Assembly: GCF_963576675.1 (NCBI RefSeq)
Contig: NC_088914.1
Span: forward strand, 83,698,441-83,762,440
DNA length: 64,000 nt
Direction: 5' to 3'
DNA from: Euphorbia lathyris
Taxonomy: Eukaryota > Streptophyta > Magnoliopsida > Malpighiales > Euphorbiaceae
The position numbers and the translations under genes were made by a program. Shown one piece after another: positions 54,807 to 64,000 of the stretch. Under the pieces are notes generated by a model. The model was not told the DNA's origin. It was given only the letters and a program-made list of their open reading frames with translations, and made no database searches. How positions within the stretch are numbered: position 1 is the stretch's first letter; each line of letters starts with the position of its first letter.

Positions 54807-57618
54807 AACACCTCACATTTGCCTAATGCTTGCCCTCAAGCATACCAGATCATGGCATTAACTTCGCATACTCTTAGGTTGTCTTGTCATTCGTTCCTAA
54901 TTCCCCTAAGCGTTATAAAGACATTGACTACCAATCATCCAAGTCAAGAATCTTTCGAACTTTAGAATACTTCTAACTCCCAAAAATGTCTCAACAACAC
55001 CGCACGTAATGTGTAAAACAAGAAACTAGAAGCAACAACACCCTCACGTGATCACTCTATGCACTCTTGTGTTTAGGCTTATAATTCATTTTAGAGGATT
55101 CACTCAAGTCACAATCATAGAATGTAGTTACCATAGGCTTGCCAATCAATCGAACCTCCACCACATAGTATGAATTCAAACAGAAAATCAAAGGGACTTA
55201 ACAGGGGTGTAACGTAGGTTAGGCTCATGGGTTGGAAAGGAGAGAGAGGAAAAAAAACTTTAGGGGATCCGAGAGTAGTAAAATAGTGCAAACTACTCCA
55301 AACTTGGCCAAAACGAAAGTAAAACTGCATATTTACAAGTACGAGGTTAACACATAAGACGACAAACTCATAATCTCACATGAATATCTAGAAAACAATC
55401 CGAGATATTCATGAAAACTAAATGAGAACATAAACAAAATAAACTAAGACAGTAAACGAACTAGGACAGACAAATGTCTGTAACCTATTTATTCTTTTCT
55501 TTTCTTCTCTTTTTTTTTTCTTTTCTCTGTTTCTTTTTTTTTCTTTGAGGCTTTTTCTTTTCTGTTTTTTTTTCATTTTTATTTTTTTTCTGCCTCTATT
55601 TTCTCTATTTTTTCTATTTATTCTTTTTTTTTCATAACCACAATAAGTAATTACAGAGCACAACAGTTTGTTGTCTCTTCTTTAAAGAGCTTGTGGTTCA
55701 AAATATGACACGAAACACAAAATCAAAAGACCCAACATTTTGTACAAACTTCAATTGGACTCTGAAGGCTTAAAACTTATCCTTGGCCAAAGGAATAAAC
55801 AAGGTATCAAAAATGGAGAAAAAGGCTCAAATTGGCAGTCTAAAGGCTGGTTAAATTTTGGTAAATTTTTTTCTTTTTCAGGGTTCAAAAGTGTGGAAAG
55901 GTTAACAGCAAAAGAAACCTAATGCCCTTATCATTTTAACAGCTCGAATTCATCAATCGGGTCTTGAAACGTATGTCATGGCAAGTTCTAGAACTAACAT
56001 ACTATGCGGACGCACTCAGAAAAGAAAATAGAGAAAATGCGTAATGTGTTTGCTCTTTCCATTAGGCTCAAATGCTTACTAGAAATGGGGTGTAAAGTGG
56101 TGCTGCTGCTTCTAAGTCAACTTATTAAAACGAGTTTTCATGCAATGTTGGAAACAATTTAGTTCGTCAACGTGTAGGCAAAGCATTTACTTGACTCCGA
56201 CTGTTCAGAAAGGTACTCGCAAGACTCGATAACACTTAGGGGACTCAGTACTACAACAACAAGCAACTTTATCAACTATTTGGAAGATAATGAACTAGCA
56301 ATGGTAAAATCTCAATGAAACAAAACAAAGGGCAGCCACCTCACACTAGTTCAAACACATTTTTTTTTCGAGACGACTACCTCACACTATTCTAAAATTA
56401 TGCCAATAGTTTCACAGATTTCTAGCCTAAAGAGTGTATTAAACTAACAGAATGGACAGCAAAACGTCTATCAAAAGGCAACAAAATGCAACAACCATAT
56501 TCACATAAAAGCACTTCTAATACATCATCCCTCCCCCGCTTTTCTCCTCGCACCGTCCTCGGTGCGGAATTTAATCAATTAGGGGCAAGGGCAGCAACCT
56601 CAACAACCAATGAAAAGATAAATAAATAAATAAACGAGTGATCAAGAAGCTTACTGCCCTTTTTAGGGGAGGGGCCCCCGAGTGGTTGTGGAAGGGATGG
56701 AGTTCGGCTTCCGCTTTCGAGACGTTGTTGCAGCTCACGTAGGGGGTGCTCTTTGCTCCCTCGCCATCTCTGTTTCAGTTACTAGAGTGGCCGGTGTTGG
56801 AGAAAAAGTCGCTAATGGTCGGAGCAGATTCGCCGGCGACCAGTGTTCCGTCGTTTGAGGCGACGACGGTGGTGTGAGTTGAATGAGAGTGGGAGATGAA
56901 AGGAGAAAATTAGAATTTGAAGGATGTAGTGATGGCGAGGTCGAATTGGTGAGTGGTGGAATTAAATGAAATCAGAAAGTGGGAAATCAAAGAAATCAAA
57001 GGATTGAAAAAATTAAATTGGAAAATTAAAGAAATGGAGAGTGGGTGGTGAGTTTTGGTGGTGAAGAATCAAAAAGAAATTAAATTAAATCAAAGGGTTG
57101 GTGTAGGTAGGCTTGTAGGATATTAAATTTGGAAAAATCAAAGAAATGGAAAGTGGAGGTGGTGATGTTAAATGGAATCAGAAAGTGGGAGTAAGGAGTT
57201 GGAAGATGATGGCGTGAGTGGGAGATGAAGGGGTGAAGGAAGGTGGCGGTGATTAAGAAATGTCCCCTTTTAATTTGGATAGGTCATAAGGGTAAAATGA
57301 GCCATTGACCTTTTTAACCTTTATTTTCTCAATGTTGGGCCTCCTTTTCTTTATTAAATTTCAAGCCACCTCTTAGCCCATGTATCTTAAATCACCATTT
57401 TTAACCTGCAAAAAGAAATTATCAAAGGAAAGACAGCCCACTGAAGAAGAAGATAACAGTTAAGTTAGTTAGTCCAAAATTTATAAAAATAAAAATAAAA
57501 GTAACAAAAGAGACAAGAACAAAGGATACGTGTTAGTCTTGAGCAAAACTAACTCTGGGCTGCCTCCCAGTAGCGCCTTTAATTAACGTCTTCGGCTAGA
57601 CACGTCCGAGCACTAAGG
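54807..57618 (-). other. Element F long non-coding region 3' of pol
   Basis: About 2.8 kb without a convincing ORF, in the place where Athila relatives may carry an env-like gene. It contains a strongly pyrimidine-rich stretch on the plus strand (55490-55635), a CACCGTCCTCGGTG hairpin near 56552-56565, and at 56880-57240 two or three degenerate copies of a GAATCAGAAAGTGGGA.../ATCAAAGAAATGGA... unit. Confidence 0.65.
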
Positions 57619-60216
57619 CTAGTCTCCTAGAACTTGTAGCTCCATAACTTCACCACTTTCAATCGGGATATTCTCATACAACGGCGTAAGACGATGTCCA
57701 TTTAGTTTCTACACTTTCCCGTTCTCCAAAAGCTGAATTTCCACTGCACCATAAGGAAAGATATTAGATACCAAGAAAGGTCCGATCCAACATGATTTTA
57801 ATTTCCCTGGAAATAATTTCAAACGTGAATGGAATAGGAGCACTTTCTGTGCTATTTGAAATTGTTTCTGAACTATCATTTTGTCGTCATGGAATTTCTT
57901 GGTCTTCAATTTGTAAATCATTGAGCTCTCATTAACTTCATTCTGTAGCTCTTCAAGCTCCTGTATTTGCAGCTTCCTGACACTTTCGATTTCAGTGCCT
58001 CCTTCAACAACCACCTGTAATTCATCTTCCCTATATGACTTAAAAGCATGTTCTGTTATTGGTTTGATAACATCTATACCACAAACGGAATGTACTTCGT
58101 TAGGAAATTCCATGGCATCATAAACATTAAATTGAACTGTTTTACCATCGAATTCCATAGTCAGTGTTCCTTTGTGAACATCTATCTTGGTCCGAGCGGT
58201 CGTTAGGAATGGTCTTCCTAACAAGATTTCTGATGCCTCCGAGGAACGATCATCATCTTCCATGTCAATAACAAAGAAGTCAGCTGGAAAAATTAATCCA
58301 TCAACCTGCACCAAAACATCTTCCAACACCCCTTCGGGGTAAACAATAGATCTGTTAGCAAGCTGAATAACGACGCCAGTTTCCTCAAGAGGACCAGCAT
58401 TTAAAGAGGAATAAACTGACTTAGGCATGACATTTATAGACGCTCCTAAGTCACACATTGCCCGTTTAATACTAGTATTCCCAATCTGACATGGAACAGC
58501 AAACATACCTCTATCCTTACTTTTTTGGGGCATTTTCCCTTGGATTACAGCAGACACATTCTCACCCATGGAAATCTTTTCATACCCAACTCTCTTAGTT
58601 TTATTAGTGCACAAATCTTTAAGGAACTTAGCATATCGAGGAACTTGTCTAACGATATTAATTAATGGAATATATACCTCGACCTTGCGAAATACCTCAA
58701 AGATGTCCTTCTCTTCATTTTCCTTCTTCGATTTGTCGAACCGATTCGGGTAAGGTGCTTGGGTAACTAAAGGAGGGGGTCTATCTTGCTTTTGCACTTC
58801 TTCTTCAAGAATTTTATCTTCCTTGACGATGTTCTTCTTGCTGACCGGCTTGTTTAAAACGGGCTGCTCTATTTCTCTTCCATTATGAAGGGTGATTGCG
58901 CTCACGTTTGGCTTTGGATTGTCCACCGGTTGAGAGGGCATCTTTCCTTGAGCTTGAATCTCACTCAAAGCAGTAGCTATTTGAGTCATCTGTTTCTGGA
59001 GTTCCTGCACATTAGTTGCAAGATTATGGACAACATCAGTTAAAGGCATACCTGAGTTTTGGGTAGATTGGTGAGGCCGTGATTGATAATTTTGCTGCCT
59101 TGGTCCGTAGCTAAGGTTTGGATTATCACGCCACCCTGGGTTGTACATATTAGAGTACGGATCGTACGTTCTTTGATTTTGCCCTTGGTACCCATTAAGT
59201 GCATTGGCTTGTTCCGAATTTTCTTCATACAGAACAGGGCATTCATCAGTGGCATGTTCAGTGGCAGTACAAATCCCACACTTCTTCACCTGAGCCGCCT
59301 TTCCGAGAGCTAATTTCTGCACAAGACTAGTCAGTTTATTCAATTTCTCTTCAATGTTAGAACTGCTTGCCTCATACGCCTTCTTGGGACCTTCCTGAAC
59401 TTTCCCAAACTGTTGAGAAGTTGCTGCAATTACTCTAATCAATTCCTTAGCCGCGGTTGGTGTTTTGTCGAGGAAACATCCTCCGCTTGCCGCGTCCACC
59501 ATTTTTCTTTCCATGCTAAGCATCCCTTCATAGAAATATTGGATTAAAGAATTTTCAGCTATCCCGTGTTGAGGACAATTTTCACATAACTTCTTGAACC
59601 TCTCCCAATACTCATAAAGCGACTCCACATCTTTTTGCTTGATTCCACTGATTTCTCTCCGAATTAATGCCGCTCAGGAGGCTGGAAAATATTTGTCCAG
59701 GAAAGATTGTACCATCTGATTCCATGTAGTAATGGTTCCTGATGGCAAATTTAAAAGCCAATCCTTGGCTGCATCTTCTAGTGAGAATGGGAACGCTCTC
59801 AATTTCACTTGTTCTTCTGTCACTCCTTGCGGTCTCATGCTGGAGCACACCACATGGAATTGCTTAAGATGCTTATGAGGACTTTCACTCTCCATACCGT
59901 GAAACTTGGGCAACAAATGAATCAACCCGGATTTCAGCTCAAACGACACATCCAAGTTGGGATATGTGATGCATAGGGGCTGATTATTAACCTCTTGCGC
60001 CTGAAGTTGTCTTAGAGTTCTGTCTGCCATTGTTTCCTCTTCTGATTGTTCACTTTCTTCGCTGGATATTTCTTCTTCGTCACTAGAACTCGAATTCCTG
60101 GCACTTTGTAATTTCTGCAGCCTTACTTCTTTGCGAAATCTCCGAGCCAGTAATTCAATTTCTGATTCAAAAAGAAGTTGTTCTGAATTGTTGGACCTGG
60201 TCATAAAAGAAATCAA
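57619..60216 (-). pseudogene. gag: Element F gag-protease fused to integrase tail
   Basis: One minus-strand frame from 60216 (MISFMTRSN; a second Met, MTRSN, lies four codons in). Residues ~85-280 are a Retrotrans_gag domain (HLKQFHVVCSSMRPQG, WLLNLPSGTITTW). A TGA at 59674-59676 follows FPAS where Athila proteins have Arg (CGA-to-TGA likely). The reading continues ESLYEYWERFKKLC, the knuckle CGICTATEHATDEC, and the protease with MCDLGASINVMP and LLGRPFLT. After ~DELQVVVEGGTE it jumps into the integrase C-terminal end (LQELEEL-like, then VLLFHSRLKLFPGKLKSCWI and GPFLVSNIFPYGAVEI). A TAG at 57709-57711 ends it; the same frame goes on to a natural-looking stop at 57619-57621. RT, RNase H and the DDE core are absent. 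Confidence 0.88.
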
Positions 60217-60232
60217 ATCAAATTAGATTATT

Positions 60233-60249
60233 CCCCGGCAACGGCGCCA
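60233..60249 (-). other. Primer-binding site of element F (tRNA-Asp)
   Basis: The element strand reads TGGCGCCGTTGCCGGGG, five bases inside the LTR. It is complementary to the 3' end of plant tRNA-Asp, the usual Athila primer. Confidence 0.9.
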
Positions 60250-60254
60250 AAATT

Positions 60255-61647
60255 TGATGGGTGCCGATTCCACCAAAAATAATCCCAACTTTCCCTAAAC
60301 GAATAATTTGTAATAGAGCAAGTAGAGGTCGAACCCAAAGGAATAATATTGATTTAAAACTTCTAATGACCTAACAAAATAATTAAATGGGGGGTTTGGA
60401 ATTGTGAAGTTTATTAAATTTAAATGTAACAATTCAAAAATCATAAGAAGAACAAAACAGAAATTAAAGAAGGTTTGTGAATAATATTTTGATGAATTCG
60501 GTCAAGGGGAATCACAGGATAATTCTTACGTTAACGATCAGTGACAGATAAAATTGTATTCTCATGTATTCACCGGGTCAGTTTGGCGTGTTCTTCCTTA
60601 ATAGTGAACTAGTTAAGCACGGCAAATAACTTGTTCCTAATCAATAAACAATCCTATCTCAGCGCCTAAGATTTAATTTATTGACAGCTTAAGAATTAGA
60701 AGAACCTGATCTTAGTTAATCGTCTCTCGGCGTCGGCGATTTTGGACTAACTTATCTGTTCATTTGGCTCAGATAAACCCAACTAGATTCGTATTAATGT
60801 CACGTGGAAGACGAACTCAGGTTTGTCCGACTCGAGTCCGTTCTTCCAAATACGAAGCTAGCTTGATTTAAATAGTCAATAGCTACTTTGTTTGGCTATC
60901 TTAGGTGAAACTCTAATAAACCAAATCAGCCATATGATTATTCGATTCGACAAACAACCTGCAGTTATCATTCATAGAACAAACAATCAATTGAGAATAA
61001 TTCTCTAAACACGATGAACAAATAAACGGTTTAATAAATTGAGAAAAGTGAAATACAACGATCTCACGATAACGGAGAAAAATCCCTTGAATTAACCCTT
61101 AACCGAAATTAAGAAATTAGCTATCAATAGCCATGGAATGTATGTGTTTTTCTGCTGGAAAAATAAATGTAAAAAACTGATGTTCTGAACTTGGAAAATC
61201 TGCCGTTCTTAAGTCTATTACGGCTCCTCCAAATAAGGAATTAAAATCCCTTCAAATTAGCTCTAGAATCCTTCTTCAAATTTGAAATTAATTGCCTCCT
61301 CATTTGTCTCCTACAAATTCGTGCTTTAGCTGAAAGTCTTGTTCTCAAATTGTCCAATCCGGATCAGGAAAGCAATCCTATTCGAACCAGGAAACCGTCA
61401 GCCCGTAACTGCCTTAGTCTTGTGCAAGACTAACTCTGGCTCAGACCAATATCTGCTCAATCAGCTCCGGATCACGACCCGACATCAGCTCGGCCCAAAT
61501 TAAGCCCAATTTGTCTCCATTTAGTCATCATTGGCCTGTAGAGATGGAAATACCAAAAACAAACAATAAAACCCGCAAAAATAACAAAACACGACAATTA
61601 TAAAGCACAAAAGCGGGGTAATTTATTGTTGAATTATGCACTTATCA
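60255..61647 (-). repeat. Element F 5' LTR (1393 bp)
   Basis: TGATGGGTGCCG...GCACTTATCA. The same length as the 3' LTR with about ten mismatches and no indel noticed. Confidence 0.93.
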
Positions 61648-61652
61648 GTAAT

Positions 61653-62145
61653 CCCTCAACTAATTGCTTTCTAGCTAATTTGGCAAGAAGCTCCATGCTG
61701 ACATGCCCAAGTCTTCTATGCTATAGCCAGGAGTTATCCTCTTTAGACACTAAGCATATGTTTTTAGAAAACTGTTTTTCTAAATTTAGCATGTATACAT
61801 TATCTACGCGAGGGCAGTTAAAATCAATTCATTTGTGTTTCCCTCGAGTATTTGACACTTAGTATCATCGAATACAACCTTTCTGCCGCTCTTGCAAAGT
61901 TGAGCTACACTTAACAGATTGTATTTGAGACCTTTAACTAGGGAGACTGACTCAATAGTTGGGTTACCTCCGATAGTACCTGAGCCGACTATCTTACCCT
62001 TCTTATTGTCTCCGAAGCTTACACTTCCACCTCGTTTAAGCTCTAGTGTGATGAATTGTGTTTCATCACCTGTCATGTGTCTTGAGCATGCGCTGTCTAT
62101 ATACCATAGCTTTGACTTCTCTACGCATGTCAAGCTAACCTGCAT
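61653..62145 (-). pseudogene. pol: Element D pol start: protease and pre-integrase
   Basis: The minus-strand reading after the gag stop begins at ATGCAGGTTAGC (other copies have TTG or TTA at the first codon). It holds the protease WYIDSACSRHMTGDETQF and continues to NELILTA, where one C missing from a GCCCCT run near 61815 shifts the frame. Pre-integrase HRRLGHVSMELLAKLARKQL follows, with a TAG for Trp near 61723, up to the F insertion. The first ATG here is specific to D and might or might not be used. Confidence 0.87.
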
Positions 62146-62151
62146 TTTAAA

Positions 62152-63942
62152 CTATTCATTTTTAGGTACCCAATTCTTTTTGGGTCCTTTCTTGTTAGTG
62201 TAAACATGTGCAAAATCATACTTTAATTTGTGACGACATACTTTTATAGTGTGGCCTGGCTTACCACAAAAGTCATAAAATTTTACCCTTTGGGGGTTAT
62301 ACTGAGTGCGGTCAGCATTGTTGTGCTGAGCATGCCAGCATACCTTTGTGGAATGTCCTTTTCTTCCGCAGAAGTCACATTGGACAACTCGCTTGTTATG
62401 CCAACACACATCTTTTGTGTGCCCCATTTTTCCACAACATTTACATTGAGTGAATTGCTTATGCTGACTAGTACTTGCGTACTCAGTATGGGGTTTATTT
62501 CTTTTTGAGCCTTTTGTTTGACTCTGTAAGATTGTAACATCCTTTCTAAGTTTCTTTGTCTCAGATTGAACATCCGTGATAAGCTTATGCATTATTTGCA
62601 TGTTGGTATGTAAATCTGAGTTGTCCTGGAGAAGATATCGGAGGTCACTTAGCTTGACCTCTTCAATCTCGTCACATCGCCTGCTGAGTGATTTGATTTT
62701 CTTGTTGCACTTTTTAGTTAGTGCATATAAATCACTCAAGGAATTTACCATTTCATTTCTAAGCAAAAGTAGGGATGTTACCTCATTGTTGTGTTCCTCC
62801 TGGTCAGTTTCATCAGAGAGGTCAGCTTGCTCAGATTGAGATTGGTCAGCTCCATCATCTGCTATGAAACATATATTGGCAGTTTCATTTTGCTCAGCCT
62901 CTGATGAGGTTGACTCATCACTATCACTCCATGTTGCCACCATTGCCTTTTTGCTTCCTTTCTTTTCTTTCTTTAAATTAGGACACCTTGACTTGATATG
63001 CCCAGTTTGGTGACACTCGAAGCAAGTGACAGACTTGGATCTATCTTTCTTATATCTGTTGTCACTTGGCTCAGCTTTATACCTGTCACCTCTTTTGTAT
63101 GGCCTTTTGCTGTTCCTGTCATTTCTTCTGAACAGCTTTTTCATCTTTCTAGTGAACATGGCTATTTCCTCATCATCAGTTGACTCAGCTTCTGTGGAGT
63201 CAGCTTTCATCCCTAGAGATTTCTGTTTCTTATCTTCAGATTTTTCTTTTGCCTCAAAATTTTTCATAGAGATCTCGTGGGTCAGCAGGGATCCGATTAG
63301 CTCATCATATTTGTAAGTAGTCAAGTCCTGAGCTTCTTCTATAGCTGTTTTCTTTGCTTACCAACTCTTAGGTAAACTTCTCAAGATCTTCTTCACTTGT
63401 TCTTCTTCAGTGAAGTTCTTTCCAAGCCTTTTAAGCTCATTTATAATATTTGTGAACCTTGAGTTCATTTCAGAGATGTCTTCGTTCTCGTTCATCTCGA
63501 ACAGCTCGTAGAGTCTCATATGCTGATTGACTTTTGACTCCTTAACTTTACTAGTGCCTTCATAGGTTACTTCAAGCTTTTTCCAAATCTCCTGTGCTGA
63601 CTCACAACCTGAAATCTTATTGTATTCTGCAGCATCTAAATCACAGTGAAGCATATTTATAGCCGAAGCATTATTTTGTAATTTTCTGAGGTCATCCTCT
63701 GTCCACTTAGTTTCGCTCTTAACAATTTTCTCATTGTTAACAGTTTTATATGGCACATGTGGACCTTGAACAATTGCAAGCCATGCACTCATGTTTGTGG
63801 CTTGGATAAAGTTTTTCATCCTATTCTTCCAGAATGTATAATTAGATCCAAAGAATAGGGGAGGTCTAGTGATTGATAATCCCTCAGGGAGTATCTGTGT
63901 TGTTTGGTTCCCTGGAAGGAAACGAGTGCTGTTCTCAGCCAT
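62152..63942 (-). pseudogene. gag: Element D gag, one internal stop
   Basis: ATG at 63940-63942 (MAENSTRFLPGNQ). The Gag domain is open to a TAA at 63355-63357 replacing the Gln of SWQAKK (a C-to-T change). The rest of the frame is intact to TAG 62152-62154, which is in frame with pol. It has four knuckles as in P: CFECHQTGHIKSRC, CKCCGKMGHTKDVC, CDFCGRKGHSTKVC and YDFCGKPGHTIKVC, the last missing its first Cys. An acidic stretch (EAEQNETANICF to QEEHNNEV) lies between knuckle 1 and the coiled-coil-prone segment. Confidence 0.9.
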
Positions 63943-63990
63943 TTATGGGGATCCGCTCAAGATAGTTATATCTTTGAGTAGTGAGCTTTG

Positions 63991-64000
63991 GCTCTGATAC
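63991..64000 (-). other. Primer-binding site of element D, cut by window end
   Basis: GCTCTGATAC is ten of the twelve bases of the tRNA-Met-type PBS. D's 5' LTR should start about four bases beyond the window. Confidence 0.85.

Larger units (their letters stand above)
53414..61647 (-). mobile_element. Gypsy element F (Athila-type), pol-deleted, young
   Basis: This is a minus-strand Ty3/gypsy element of 8234 bp inserted in D's integrase, with TSD GTAAT (53409-53413 and 61648-61652). Both LTRs are 1393 bp. The PBS TGGCGCCGTTGCCGGGG matches plant tRNA-Asp, typical of Athila. The coding part joins Gag and protease directly to the last ~90 residues of integrase; RT, RNase H and the integrase core are missing. 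The LTRs differ at about ten positions by eye, so it moved recently and must have been helped by a complete relative. Confidence 0.93.
45511..64000 (-). mobile_element. Copia element D (Sirevirus-type with ORF3), split by F
   Basis: This is a minus-strand element inserted into C just after its integrase. Left to right: 3' LTR (45511-46926), PPT, ORF3 (47381-50247), pol RNase H/RT (50778-52365), integrase (52669-53408), element F, integrase N-terminus and protease (61653-62145), gag (62152-63942) and part of the PBS (63991-64000). The 5' LTR lies outside the window. The left TSD copy should be AAGAT (45506-45510). It is the only copy here with its ORF3 visible. Confidence 0.93.

Noticed and set aside
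55418..55663. Lys/Arg/Glu-rich 81-codon minus frame
   Set aside because: Produced by a poly-pyrimidine stretch on the plus strand; low complexity only.

Overview
This window is a repeat block from a flowering plant nuclear genome, probably a eudicot. I find no intact host gene, rRNA or tRNA. Almost all of the sequence is LTR retrotransposons nested inside one another. Their ends were fixed from TG...CA termini, primer-binding sites (PBS), polypurine tracts (PPT) and target-site duplications (TSD). The AT-rich gaps, broken polyproteins, microsatellites, a hAT-type MITE and a SINE-like unit all fit plant intergenic DNA. The species cannot be named from the sequence.

Layout. (A) A minus-strand Ty1/copia element of Sirevirus type runs from before base 1 to 14754. 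It is split by (P), a plus-strand member of the same family at 1075-6288 (TSD AGTGT), and by (S), a 2.9 kb solo LTR at 8661-11560 (TSD GCTGT). Bases 14755-20864 are AT-rich intergenic DNA with a SINE-like unit (15363-15513), a candidate solo LTR (16552-17174) and a hAT MITE (20074-20529, 8-bp TSD). (B) A plus-strand Ty3/gypsy Tat-type element fills 20865-30611 (TSD CCTCT). It carries an antisense, apparently spliced extra gene between pol and its 3' LTR. Bases 30612-32651 are the other side of B's target site. (C) A plus-strand Sirevirus-type copia starts at 32652. Its 5' LTR is split by (E), a minus-strand copia of another lineage at 33615-41872 (TSD GTGCT). C's pol is cut at 45510 by (D), a minus-strand Sirevirus-type copia running to the window end. 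D carries an additional ORF3 with its own TATA box. D is in turn split by (F), a minus-strand Athila-type gypsy at 53414-61647 (TSD GTAAT) that has lost RT, RNase H and the integrase core.

History. A, P, C and D are one copia family with two subfamilies. P and D have four CCHC knuckles in Gag, and gag and pol are in one frame across a TAG. A and C have three knuckles and a frame offset. In both nests the P/D type sits inside the A/C type, so it is the younger. By eye, B's two LTRs differ at one base in 415 and F's at about ten in 1393, so B and F are the most recent arrivals. E's LTRs differ at about 1-1.5 %.

How the parts work. In each element the LTR supplies promoter and polyadenylation signals, the PBS and PPT prime the two DNA strands, Gag packages the RNA, and PR, RT/RNase H and INT process, copy and insert it. 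No copy here has a fully intact set. B comes closest, with one open 1377-codon pol but a broken gag. The parts most worth a second look are B's antisense gene, D's ORF3 with its own promoter, the splice-donor-like motif after the gag stop in the Sirevirus copies, and F's in-frame pol deletion.
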